Assembly (NCBI GenBank): GCA_903874345.1 | Contig: CAIQRY010000062.1 | Coordinates: forward strand, 1-39,948 | Direction: 5' to 3' | DNA: 39,948 nucleotides | Origin: an uncultured bacterium | GTDB taxonomy: Bacteria; Patescibacteriota; Patescibacteriia; Patescibacteriales; UBA12465 | Shown here: piece by piece, positions 15,143-22,646 of the stretch | Position numbering within the stretch: position 1 is the first letter of the stretch | Layout: every line of letters starts with the position of its first letter | Notes under the pieces: model-generated | Databases searched by the model: none | What the model was told of the DNA's origin: nothing | What the model saw: the letters and a program-made list of their open reading frames with translations, nothing else | Position numbers and translations under genes: made by a program

Positions 15143-16295
15143 ATTTAATCGGACTAAAACTTCTCAGGCGTTTAATGCTATCTGCCAAACATTTTACGGT
15201 ATAATCAATTTCCGATCTAGTATTATAACGACCCAAAGAAAAACGAATATTACTGTTCAAGAAGTTCTTATTTAAACCAATCGCTTGTAAAACATAGGAG
15301 CCACGCAGATCCGTGGCTGAGCAAGCGGAACCGGTTGAAACATAAACGCCTTTGAAGGAGAGATCCATTAAAATCGCTTCGCCTTCCACGGAATGAAACA
15401 TGACATTTAAATTCGCCGGCGTCCGGTCTTTTAAAGAACCGTTAACCGCCACGTTCGGAATTTCTTTCTTAATCTTCTGCCATAAATAATCGCGCAGGCT
15501 TTTTACTTTTTTTAAATATGCTGATCTTTCTTGATAAGCTAATTCCAGGGCATAAGCCAATCCCATAATTCCGGGCAAGTTATAGGTTCCGGAACGATAA
15601 CCGTCTTCTTGACCGCCACCGATAATGAGCGGTTTTATTTTTACTTGCCGATTGATATAAGCGACGCCAACACCTTTCGGACCATAAAACTTATGACCGG
15701 ATAAACTTAAGAAATCAAGACCCATTTTTTTAACATCCAATTTTAAATACGGCACGGCTTGTACGGCGTCGGTATGGAAATAAGCGTCATGCTCATGCGT
15801 AATTTTAGCGAGCGTTGTAATATCTTGAATTGTCCCGATTTCATTATTAACCGCCATAACCGAAACCAAAATCGTTGACGAATCGATCAGGCGACGCAGA
15901 GCTTCTGGTTCAATAATTCCCTCTCGGTTGACGGGCAAATATTCGACTTTGAAACCTTCCTTGATTAATTCGCGTGCTGATTCAAGCACACAGGGATGCT
16001 CAATCGCCGAGACGATAATCTTATTTTTCTTCTCAGTTCGATTCGCCCGGGCTACGCCTTTAATAATAAAATTATTGGCTTCGGTCGCGCCAGAGGTAAA
16101 AATAACGTTAACACTATCACCGTTAATTGCCTTGGCAACCAGGTTCTTAGCACCCTCCAAAGCCAAAAAGGCCTCTTGGCCTAAGGCGTGAATAGAGGAG
16201 GCGTTGCCATATTTTTCCGTAAAATATGGCTTAATTTTAGCTAATATCCGCGAATCGACACGGGTGGTCGCCGCATTATCTAAATATACTTTCAT
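15141..16295 (-). CDS. nifS: Cysteine desulfurase (NifS/IscS family)
   Basis: A PLP enzyme that converts cysteine to alanine and leaves a persulfide for Fe-S clusters or tRNA thiolation. The start VYLDNAATTRVDSRIL is diagnostic. The PLP lysine is Lys202 in LSLSGHKFYGPKG, and the persulfide cysteine is Cys325 in STGSACSATDL. Histidine and aspartate cofactor contacts lie in FHTDAVQA (173-180). The 384 aa match the NifS/IscS group I type with its mobile catalytic loop. It is transcribed separately from the nifU-like gene; the minus-strand TATAAT at 16363-16358 is a possible -10 with no good -35. Confidence 0.95.
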   Translation of the reverse strand: MKVYLDNAATTRVDSRILAKIKPYFTEKYGNASSIHALGQEAFLALEGAKNLVAKAINGDSVNVIFTSGATEANNFIIKGVARANRTEKKNKIIVSAIEHPCVLESARELIKEGFKVEYLPVNREGIIEPEALRRLIDSSTILVSVMAVNNEIGTIQDITTLAKITHEHDAYFHTDAVQAVPYLKLDVKKMGLDFLSLSGHKFYGPKGVGVAYINRQVKIKPLIIGGGQEDGYRSGTYNLPGIMGLAYALELAYQERSAYLKKVKSLRDYLWQKIKKEIPNVAVNGSLKDRTPANLNVMFHSVEGEAILMDLSFKGVYVSTGSACSATDLRGSYVLQAIGLNKNFLNSNIRFSLGRYNTRSEIDYTVKCLADSIKRLRSFSPIK

Positions 16296-16391
16296 ATCTA
16301 AATTTTATTTTAATTTTAGTTGGATTTTAACTATAACAAATTTACTAACTTATGTCTATTATAAGCTATTTTGACCTTTTTTAAAACTATA

Positions 16392-16420
16392 TTGACAAAT
16401 TTTAAATATAATGCTATAAT
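16392..16420 (+). promoter_or_regulatory. Consensus promoter of the 359-aa lipoprotein gene
   Basis: A perfect TTGACA (16392-16397), 17 bp, a perfect TATAAT (16415-16420) and an extended -10 TG at 16412-16413. Confidence 0.88.
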
Positions 16421-16475
16421 AGTCTATTGAACATTAACAAAATTAACCCAGTTAAAACCCCAAAAATAACCAAAA

Positions 16476-17555
16476 ATGAAAAAGATTATCCTGCATTTCA
16501 TCGTGCTTTTCGCCTTAATAGGCGCTCTAACCAGCTGCAGCGAAAAGAAAATTATTTCCGCTGATGTAATCATCGAACCCGTCGGTCAGAAATGGTTTGT
16601 TTTAAAATCAGTAGAGCCGGACAGAACAATGAACAATCATTGGCCGGTCATTTACCTGACCAAGAAAAAAGGCTTCCCCAACGACTATTCCCACATCTGG
16701 CATGAGCAGGCTGAGAATGGACTGATCAAGTTCCTTGACTACACCAAAAACCCGGTCTGCCTCGCCGAGGGTCCCTACTTTGTCACTGACACCTTAGCCA
16801 GTGTTGACTCTGAAATTTACGCCAGGACATTCGACAACAATGGTCCGACCTCTCGCTGGGAGCTACTGAGCTCTGCCTATATTACTAAGAAGGCGACTGA
16901 TTTTGATCTTTTCAAAACAATCTCGTGTTCTGGTAAACATTTCTGGACTGAAAAAGTAACCACTGACATGACCACTAGGATTTCTTACCAAGCGGATACT
17001 AAAAAACTAATTTCTTACAAAAAAATTGTAGAAAATCCGCCGACCTTTGTGGTTATACCGTTAATCTTGCTGACCTTAATGTTATTTTTTTCTCTTGGTA
17101 GCATAACCGGCTGGACCAACTTCGACGAAGATAACTCGGCTGCTTATAACCTTGGAATTAACCTGGCGTTTGCCAGTTTTTGCCTTGCATTTTGGTCAAG
17201 CTTTGCTATTGATATTTTTAATGGGTGCGCCGGATGGGAAAAAATATTATGGACATCCCTCATTTCAGCCGTCTACGCCTTTTTTGCCTGGCTTTGCTAC
17301 TGGTTAATCGGCCTTATGCTGCAGTACGTTACCCAGCTTAAAAGAATCCCGATGCCCCGAAATGAAGGAGGAAAAGCCGGATATATTGTCGCCTATGCGA
17401 TTGTTGCTTCCCATTCTTTCCTATTCATGATGGGCTCCCTGGACTATTCCTGGGTACCAATGATCCTTCTCCTTCTGCCGAATATTGTCGTTTGGAACAT
17501 TATGGCTATCAAAGCTTACAAAAACAAAAAGAAAGAAAAAACGGCTACGACCTGA
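16476..17555 (+). CDS. Unknown lipoprotein/polytopic membrane hybrid (359 aa)
   Basis: I do not recognise a family. The N-terminus has a lipoprotein signal (MKKIILHFIVLFALIGALTSC, lipobox LTSC with Cys21). An extracytoplasmic domain of about 170 residues follows (about 22-190), with several cysteines (near 90 and 150) and many aromatic residues. Five hydrophobic segments then fill the C-terminal half (about 192-212, 227-248, 258-286, 306-323 and 329-347), ending in a Lys-rich cytoplasmic tail. A lipid-anchored sensor-like domain joined to a multi-helix membrane part is unusual. The gene has its own consensus promoter and a terminator shared with the convergent cyclophilin. Confidence 0.8.
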   Translation: MKKIILHFIVLFALIGALTSCSEKKIISADVIIEPVGQKWFVLKSVEPDRTMNNHWPVIYLTKKKGFPNDYSHIWHEQAENGLIKFLDYTKNPVCLAEGPYFVTDTLASVDSEIYARTFDNNGPTSRWELLSSAYITKKATDFDLFKTISCSGKHFWTEKVTTDMTTRISYQADTKKLISYKKIVENPPTFVVIPLILLTLMLFFSLGSITGWTNFDEDNSAAYNLGINLAFASFCLAFWSSFAIDIFNGCAGWEKILWTSLISAVYAFFAWLCYWLIGLMLQYVTQLKRIPMPRNEGGKAGYIVAYAIVASHSFLFMMGSLDYSWVPMILLLLPNIVVWNIMAIKAYKNKKKEKTATT

Positions 17556-17579
17556 TTAGACCAGGCCTAAGCCAAAACA

Positions 17580-17609
17580 AAAGGCTCGAATACTCTTCGG
17601 GCCTTTTTT
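17580..17609. terminator. Bidirectional terminator between the lipoprotein and cyclophilin genes
   Basis: AAAGGCTCGAA (17580-17590) pairs with TTCGGGCCTTT (17596-17606), one G-T pair, loop TACTC, with a T run on the plus side and an A run on the other. Confidence 0.88.
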
Positions 17610-17624
17610 ATTTTCCTTAATCTT

Positions 17625-18374
17625 TTATTTCACGAGTTCTACTCCGGTTACGGTTACGTAATTTACCGGCATGGAGTTTTCACCGCTCGGTGAAGTTTTA
17701 ACCGGAGAGTTCTCAATTTTTCTCACGATATCCATTCCGCTCACCACTTCTCCAAAATTAGTATAGCTGCCATCAAGCCAAGGGGTTGAATCAGCTGTTA
17801 CAATAAAAAATTGTGAACCATTGGTATCAGGACCGGCATTAGCCATGGCTAGGCTACCGGCGACGAGCTTATGACCGCTATCTTCGTTCTTGAACTGATA
17901 GCCTGGGCCACCCTGGCCATAAATTAAAGCGTCGCTTCCCTTACTGTTCGGATCACCGCCTTGAATCATGAAATCCTTAATAATCCGATGGAACTTGGTA
18001 TTATCATAGAAACCGGCCTTAGCTAAATTCAAAAAATTATTAGCGGCCAAGGGCGCGGTCGCATATAATTTAACCGTGATATTTCCCAGGCTAGTTTTAA
18101 TAATTACCTGCGAATAATCTTTTAATAAATTAGTTTGTTGGTCAGGAGCTTGCATAGTCGTTGTGCTTTGAACCGGCGTGACAGTCGCGTTTTGGTCGGC
18201 GATTGGCGTCGTCGGTGCGGTGGCCGTTTGGTCATCCGCTAAATTATTATCTTCGTCTTGTGTCGGGCTAGACGGCGTGACCGCTTCTTCGCCACTAGGT
18301 GACGGTTTCGTCGTACAGGCCGAGACGCTTAAGGCCACGAAAATAATGGCCAGAAGGAAAAGTAGTTTCTTCAT
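17625..18374 (-). CDS. Cyclophilin-type peptidyl-prolyl isomerase lipoprotein
   Basis: Catalyses cis-trans isomerisation of prolyl bonds in proteins outside the cell membrane. The chosen start (ATG at 18374) gives MKKLLFLLAIIFVALSVSAC with a lipobox (SVSAC, Cys20). The frame is open further upstream to 18440, but that extension would overlap cca and bury the signal peptide. A Thr/Pro/Ala/Asp linker (about 22-90) leads to the cyclophilin domain (about 90-249): FHRIIKDFMIQGGDP holds the catalytic Arg, with GSLAMANAGPDTNGSQFFI and the substrate-site TPWLDGSYTNFGEV. It is last in the long run from gap, 10 bp after cca. Confidence 0.93.
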   Translation of the reverse strand: MKKLLFLLAIIFVALSVSACTTKPSPSGEEAVTPSSPTQDEDNNLADDQTATAPTTPIADQNATVTPVQSTTTMQAPDQQTNLLKDYSQVIIKTSLGNITVKLYATAPLAANNFLNLAKAGFYDNTKFHRIIKDFMIQGGDPNSKGSDALIYGQGGPGYQFKNEDSGHKLVAGSLAMANAGPDTNGSQFFIVTADSTPWLDGSYTNFGEVVSGMDIVRKIENSPVKTSPSGENSMPVNYVTVTGVELVK

Positions 18375-18384
18375 AGTTGTTAAG

Positions 18385-19839
18385 TTAAACTTTAAATTGT
18401 TTTTTAATTTCTTTGTCTTCCGCTTCCCGTTTTTCCGCAATTAACTCCTTAGCTTTAATACGCAATTCCTCGAGATTTAATTTGTCCAGCTCTTTCGCCC
18501 GGGCGCTTAATTTTTTCTTGTCATTTTTTTCCGGTTCTTCAAGCACTTCGCCGAGTAAGACATCTAAAATCGCCCCGATTTTTGGGGAGGGCGGAATTTT
18601 CAAAGTTTTCATCAAATCATCGCCGTTTAATTTCAACATTTTTACCGAGACCGGATCATTCTGCACCTTTTCCATCATATACTGCAAATGCCGTAATTTA
18701 TAAGGCATGGCTTTAGGCGTACCCGAACCTAAACGATCAGCGATACGTAAATCAATTAAGTCTTTCAGATTTTCTTTACCGACTTTAGCGATCAGGCGCC
18801 GCACCGAGGCGGCCGTCACTTCCCCGACATTATAATAAAACATGTGACTCTTAACAAGATTCACGACGCGTAAACGATCTTCGTTAGAAAATTTAAGCCG
18901 CGTCATGATGCGTTCCGTCATTTTCGCGCCAAGATATTCATGATTATAAAAAGTGGCAATACCGCCGATGATTTTTCGAGTTTTAGGTTTAGCAACATCG
19001 TGTAGTAAAGCGGCGAAACGCACGGGCCACTCGCGGCTCGGACAATATTTTAAAGCTAAAACATTATGTTTAAAGACCGGATAAATATGATGTCTGTCCT
19101 GGTTAACCCCGACTCCCTGCTCGAGCTCCGGTAAAATATATTGCAATAATTTCGCGTCATGAAGAAGCATGATGCCTTCGGACGGGCGGTCGGAAGCTAA
19201 AATCTTAATTAATTCATCGCGAATTCTTTCCTGCGACACAAATTTTAAACTACCGGCTAATTTTGTAATCGCCCGTTGTGTTTTTGGTTCGAGTTCGAAA
19301 CCTAATTGAGCACTAAAACGAATAGCGCGCATCATTCTTAATGCGTCTTCCTTAAAACGATCACTGGGTTCGCCCACCGCGCGAATTACTTTGGCCTTAA
19401 TATCTTTTTGACCACCAAAAAGATCGACGACTTTATGTTCCACGGTCGGATCAAGCGCTAAAGCGTTAATAGTAAAATCACGACGCTCTAAATCCTTATC
19501 TAATTCAGTTTCAAAACGAATCTGATCCGGATGACGGCGATCAGAATAACCCTGCTCGCTCCGATAAGTCGTAATTTCCACAACCGCTTCTAAAGCGCCT
19601 TTGGTTTCACCAACTTTAAGCGCGGCGCGAATCGGGAGTAAAACAGTACCAAAAATATTTTCATATTTCGCGTCAGGAAAAACTTTAAGCATTTGTTCGG
19701 GCAAGGCATTAGTCGTAATGTCCCAGTCCTTAGGCTCTTTATTCATTAAAATATCCCGGACACAGCCACCGACAATATAGGCCTCGTATCCGGAGGCCTT
19801 TAAGTCTTTAATAATTTTTAGGATATAGGACGGAATCAT
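18385..19839 (-). CDS. cca: CCA tRNA nucleotidyltransferase with HD domain
   Basis: Adds or repairs the 3' CCA end of tRNAs; a poly(A) polymerase role cannot be excluded from sequence alone. The class II nucleotidyltransferase head shows YIVGGCVRDILMNKEPKDWD, with the two metal-binding aspartates in DWD. RRDFTINALALDP and ERIRDELIKIL follow. The HD hydrolase-like domain has FAALLHDVAKPKT, which may carry phosphohydrolase activity. The tail after about 440 is Lys/Glu-rich and helical. At 484 aa the length is normal for an HD-bearing enzyme. The start is 1 bp after the TM1266-like gene. Confidence 0.93.
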   Translation of the reverse strand: MIPSYILKIIKDLKASGYEAYIVGGCVRDILMNKEPKDWDITTNALPEQMLKVFPDAKYENIFGTVLLPIRAALKVGETKGALEAVVEITTYRSEQGYSDRRHPDQIRFETELDKDLERRDFTINALALDPTVEHKVVDLFGGQKDIKAKVIRAVGEPSDRFKEDALRMMRAIRFSAQLGFELEPKTQRAITKLAGSLKFVSQERIRDELIKILASDRPSEGIMLLHDAKLLQYILPELEQGVGVNQDRHHIYPVFKHNVLALKYCPSREWPVRFAALLHDVAKPKTRKIIGGIATFYNHEYLGAKMTERIMTRLKFSNEDRLRVVNLVKSHMFYYNVGEVTAASVRRLIAKVGKENLKDLIDLRIADRLGSGTPKAMPYKLRHLQYMMEKVQNDPVSVKMLKLNGDDLMKTLKIPPSPKIGAILDVLLGEVLEEPEKNDKKKLSARAKELDKLNLEELRIKAKELIAEKREAEDKEIKKQFKV

Positions 19840-19840
19840 A

Positions 19841-20107
19841 TTATTCCTGCTCTTTCATAATCGTTAATTTAACATTCGTGTGCATTAAGGCTTTTAATTT
19901 TTGTTCTAAGTCCGCAATCTTCGGCCCCTCACCTTCGACGGCTAGAGTAATGAGGCCAGTGCAATGCTCAAAACAATTTCTTTGAACATTAACGCCTAAG
20001 CGGGCAATAATCAAGTGCCCGGCGTCGGTTAAAATTTTATTGAGCTCCGAAGACACCGCCTGACGGTCGGTCGTGAGAATAGAAATCGTGGCGAGAATAC
20101 GTGACAT
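19841..20107 (-). CDS. TM1266-type putative iron-only hydrogenase regulator (ACT-like)
   Basis: A small ACT/NikR-C-like protein of 88 aa. The pattern ILATISILTTDRQAVSSELN, then IIARLGVNVQR, CTGLITLAVEG and a closing MHTNVKLTIMKE follows, from memory, the family of Thermotoga TM1266, named 'putative iron-only hydrogenase system regulator'. The position, 31 bp downstream of the [FeFe] hydrogenase gene, supports this. Cysteines at about 46 and 50 could bind a metal or cluster (inference). A generic ACT-domain regulator is the alternative. No DNA-binding domain is present, so any regulation would act through a partner or a ligand. Confidence 0.75.
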   Translation of the reverse strand: MSRILATISILTTDRQAVSSELNKILTDAGHLIIARLGVNVQRNCFEHCTGLITLAVEGEGPKIADLEQKLKALMHTNVKLTIMKEQE

Positions 20108-20138
20108 AAAATTAAAATAAATTTCTTATTATGACGTC

Positions 20139-21902
20139 TTAGCGTCCGGTCGGTAAAAAGCGGAAGATTGCGCCTTGAGACGGACGAACTATTTTTAGGA
20201 TAGAACTACTAGTCTTCTTATATTTAGTCTCTAAAAGCTTTTTCGTCAAGCCATTTTTCTTAGCCCAGTCATAATAATCAACCATCGCCTTATTTTCGTG
20301 CGCCCGGCGGAGCGTCCGACTCTTATCAATCGCGTACAGACCAGCGAGACGCTTCTCGCGTATAGCGCGAGTCGTGGGAATAGGTTGACCACCACCACCT
20401 AAGCAGCCGCCCGGACAAGCCATGACTTCAATATAATGGTATTTTTTTAAACGCGGCAAAACTTTAGAAATATGTCCAATACCATTAACGACGCCAACAC
20501 GAATTTTCTTACCGTCTAAATTAATCGTTGCTTCCTTAAAACCGGCCAAGCCACGGACTTCTTTAAATTCTAAACGGTTCTCGCAAGTCGGTTTTTTACT
20601 ACGAGCACAAATTAAAGCGTTAGCCGTGCGAAGTGCCGATTCCATTACCCCGCCCGAGGCGCCATAAATCGCGGCCGCACCCGAACCGGGATTAAACAGA
20701 TTCTCGCCCTTACCCTCTGGTAAATTTTTAAAATCAATCTGATGTTTCTTAATTAAAAAAGCAAATTCACGAGTCGTCAAAACATGATCAACTAAGGGTT
20801 TTCCCTTATAACTTAATTCTGGCCGCGCCGCTTCGTATTTTTTCGCCGTACAGGGCACGATCGAAACAACCGTTATTTTTTTCGGATTAATTCCTTTTTT
20901 TTGCGCCCAATAAGTTTTAATCGCGCCGGCCGAATGGATATGCGGTGAACGGGCCGTCGTTAGATGCGGGAGTAATTCCGGATGATAGAACTCGGCATAA
21001 GCGACCCAGGCTGGGCAACAAGACGTGGTCATGGGGAAAATTGCTTTCTTATCATTCAGGCGCGCCAAGAGTTCCTCCGCCTCCACCATAGTCGTAATAT
21101 CGGCCCCGAAATTAACGTCGAAAACATATTTAAAACCTAATTTCCGAAGCGCGCTATAGCATTTCCCTTCATAATTCTGGCCGTAAGGCAAATCGAATTC
21201 TTCGCCAATCGAAACGCGAATCGAAGGTGCAAATTGGGCAACCACAATCTGATTCTTATCAGCTAAAGCTTTTTCCACGTCCGTCCAAGCATATTGCTCC
21301 TGCGCCGCGGCGACCGGACAATGCAAGGCGCATTGACCGCAGTAAATACAGGCGGTCTTTTTATCAATAACAGGCACGACTTCCTGATTAACACCACTCC
21401 CCTCCATTTTTAAGTAATCAATATGCTGCAATTCATGACAGGCTTCGATACAATTTTTACAATCAATACATTGGCTGCCGTCAATTTCCACCGCATTCGC
21501 GAACTTATAGGTTTTCCGGTTTTTCTTGCGCTCCGGAAAACGGCTAACATTTAAACCGTATTCACCGGCCAAACGCAAAAGTTCGCAATCATAGCGATAA
21601 GTGCAGTCGGGACATTTGCGCACATGTTCGGCGAACAGAAGTTCGATATTAAGATTACGAGATTTTTTAACACGCGCGCTCGTCGTTAGAATCTCAATCC
21701 CCTCTTGAACTTTAGTGGAGCAAGCCGTAACGAGACGCGTTCGGCCTTTAAGTTCCACGACACAAACGCGGCAATTAGCCTTAACGGTCAGATCCGGATG
21801 ATCGCAGAGGGTCGGAATCTTAAAACCGTTCGCCCGCGCGACGTCTAAAATAGTTTGTCCCGGTTCGGCCGTGACTAATTTATTATTGATTCTTAGCTTC
21901 AT
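20139..21902 (-). CDS. [FeFe] hydrogenase catalytic subunit (HndD/CpI type)
   Basis: Reduces protons to H2 or oxidises H2 at an H-cluster. Domains in order: plant-type [2Fe-2S] (Cys33, 44, 47, 61); His-Cys3 [4Fe-4S] (His93, Cys97, 100, 106); two [4Fe-4S] ferredoxin sites (Cys145/148/151/155 and Cys185/188/191/195); and the H-cluster domain with TTSCCPAW (P1, Cys295/296), VPCTAKKYE (P2, Cys351) and EVMACPGGCLGGGGQP (P3, Cys496/500). A C-terminal small-subunit-like segment follows. All cluster ligands are present and 587 aa matches CpI/HndD. The methionine that usually opens P2 is Val349. The start overlaps the membrane-gene stop (TAATG), so translation is probably coupled. HydE, HydF and HydG are not in the window. 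Confidence 0.95.
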   Translation of the reverse strand: MKLRINNKLVTAEPGQTILDVARANGFKIPTLCDHPDLTVKANCRVCVVELKGRTRLVTACSTKVQEGIEILTTSARVKKSRNLNIELLFAEHVRKCPDCTYRYDCELLRLAGEYGLNVSRFPERKKNRKTYKFANAVEIDGSQCIDCKNCIEACHELQHIDYLKMEGSGVNQEVVPVIDKKTACIYCGQCALHCPVAAAQEQYAWTDVEKALADKNQIVVAQFAPSIRVSIGEEFDLPYGQNYEGKCYSALRKLGFKYVFDVNFGADITTMVEAEELLARLNDKKAIFPMTTSCCPAWVAYAEFYHPELLPHLTTARSPHIHSAGAIKTYWAQKKGINPKKITVVSIVPCTAKKYEAARPELSYKGKPLVDHVLTTREFAFLIKKHQIDFKNLPEGKGENLFNPGSGAAAIYGASGGVMESALRTANALICARSKKPTCENRLEFKEVRGLAGFKEATINLDGKKIRVGVVNGIGHISKVLPRLKKYHYIEVMACPGGCLGGGGQPIPTTRAIREKRLAGLYAIDKSRTLRRAHENKAMVDYYDWAKKNGLTKKLLETKYKKTSSSILKIVRPSQGAIFRFLPTGR

Positions 21903-22636
21903 TATGATTTAATTTTAACTAAATCTTTGAAGAGATGATAAGTGAAAATCATAGCCATCGGACCGATCAGCATATTTGCAATCTGGACCAAGGTGCTCCA
22001 AATATAATAGAAAGTGCTGGTTTGAGAAACCGCATACATCGGCAAGGAAATAATCACGATAAAGAGCCAAAGGGCAAGACCAAAAAGTAAAACGCGCCCA
22101 AAAACAGCCCACCAATAACCACGCACTAAATGATAGCTGCGTAGAACGGCGTCGATGTCACGTTTACCTTCAAAGAAAAAAGCATAAGCCGTAAGACAAT
22201 AAAAAACCGAGAAAATAAGCATGGGAATTACCAAGGCAAAGAACCATAATATGGACAGAATGAGCGTCAGAAGCACCAAGACGATATAAGACCAGAAATA
22301 ATCTTTTGATTCCTCAAAAATTTTTCGCTCTGATCCGGCAAACTCTTTCTTAAGCAACAAGAACATCGAGATGTAAGTCCGAATAAAGAAATAAATCATG
22401 AAGAGGAAGGACCAAAAAGCGAGGAAGATGGCGATGCCTTTAAAGGTCCAACTATTACCCAGGCTTGTTTCGTTCAAAGCAAACAAAAGAAACATGACCG
22501 CAACGGGAATAAGAGCATAAACAATGCCCCAGACATAAACCATCACGATCTTTTTTAAATTTTTCCACCAAAGTTTAATTGCCTGTTCAATCATTTTTAG
22601 AACCGGCGTAATCTTCGGTTTTTTTGTCTCACTCAT
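21902..22636 (-). CDS. Unknown polytopic membrane protein in the hydrogenase locus (244 aa)
   Basis: Six predicted transmembrane segments (about 29-55, 67-90, 110-130, 132-155, 176-200 and 210-235) with a basic N-terminus. No catalytic motif is visible. It resembles the generic integral-membrane proteins of small bacterial genomes loosely grouped with the membrane domain of glycerophosphodiester phosphodiesterases, but I would not assign that. It lies between nuoF-like (10-bp gap) and hydA (1-nt overlap), so it is co-translated with the hydrogenase. It might anchor the hydrogenase complex at the membrane (inference), although nothing in the sequence binds clusters or quinones. Confidence 0.85.
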   Translation of the reverse strand: MSETKKPKITPVLKMIEQAIKLWWKNLKKIVMVYVWGIVYALIPVAVMFLLFALNETSLGNSWTFKGIAIFLAFWSFLFMIYFFIRTYISMFLLLKKEFAGSERKIFEESKDYFWSYIVLVLLTLILSILWFFALVIPMLIFSVFYCLTAYAFFFEGKRDIDAVLRSYHLVRGYWWAVFGRVLLFGLALWLFIVIISLPMYAVSQTSTFYYIWSTLVQIANMLIGPMAMIFTYHLFKDLVKIKS

Positions 22637-22646
22637 AAAATTAAGA

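Noticed and set aside
18375-18440. Upstream start for the cyclophilin lipoprotein
   Set aside because: It would overlap cca and place 22 basic residues ahead of a clear lipoprotein signal; the ATG at 18374 is better.
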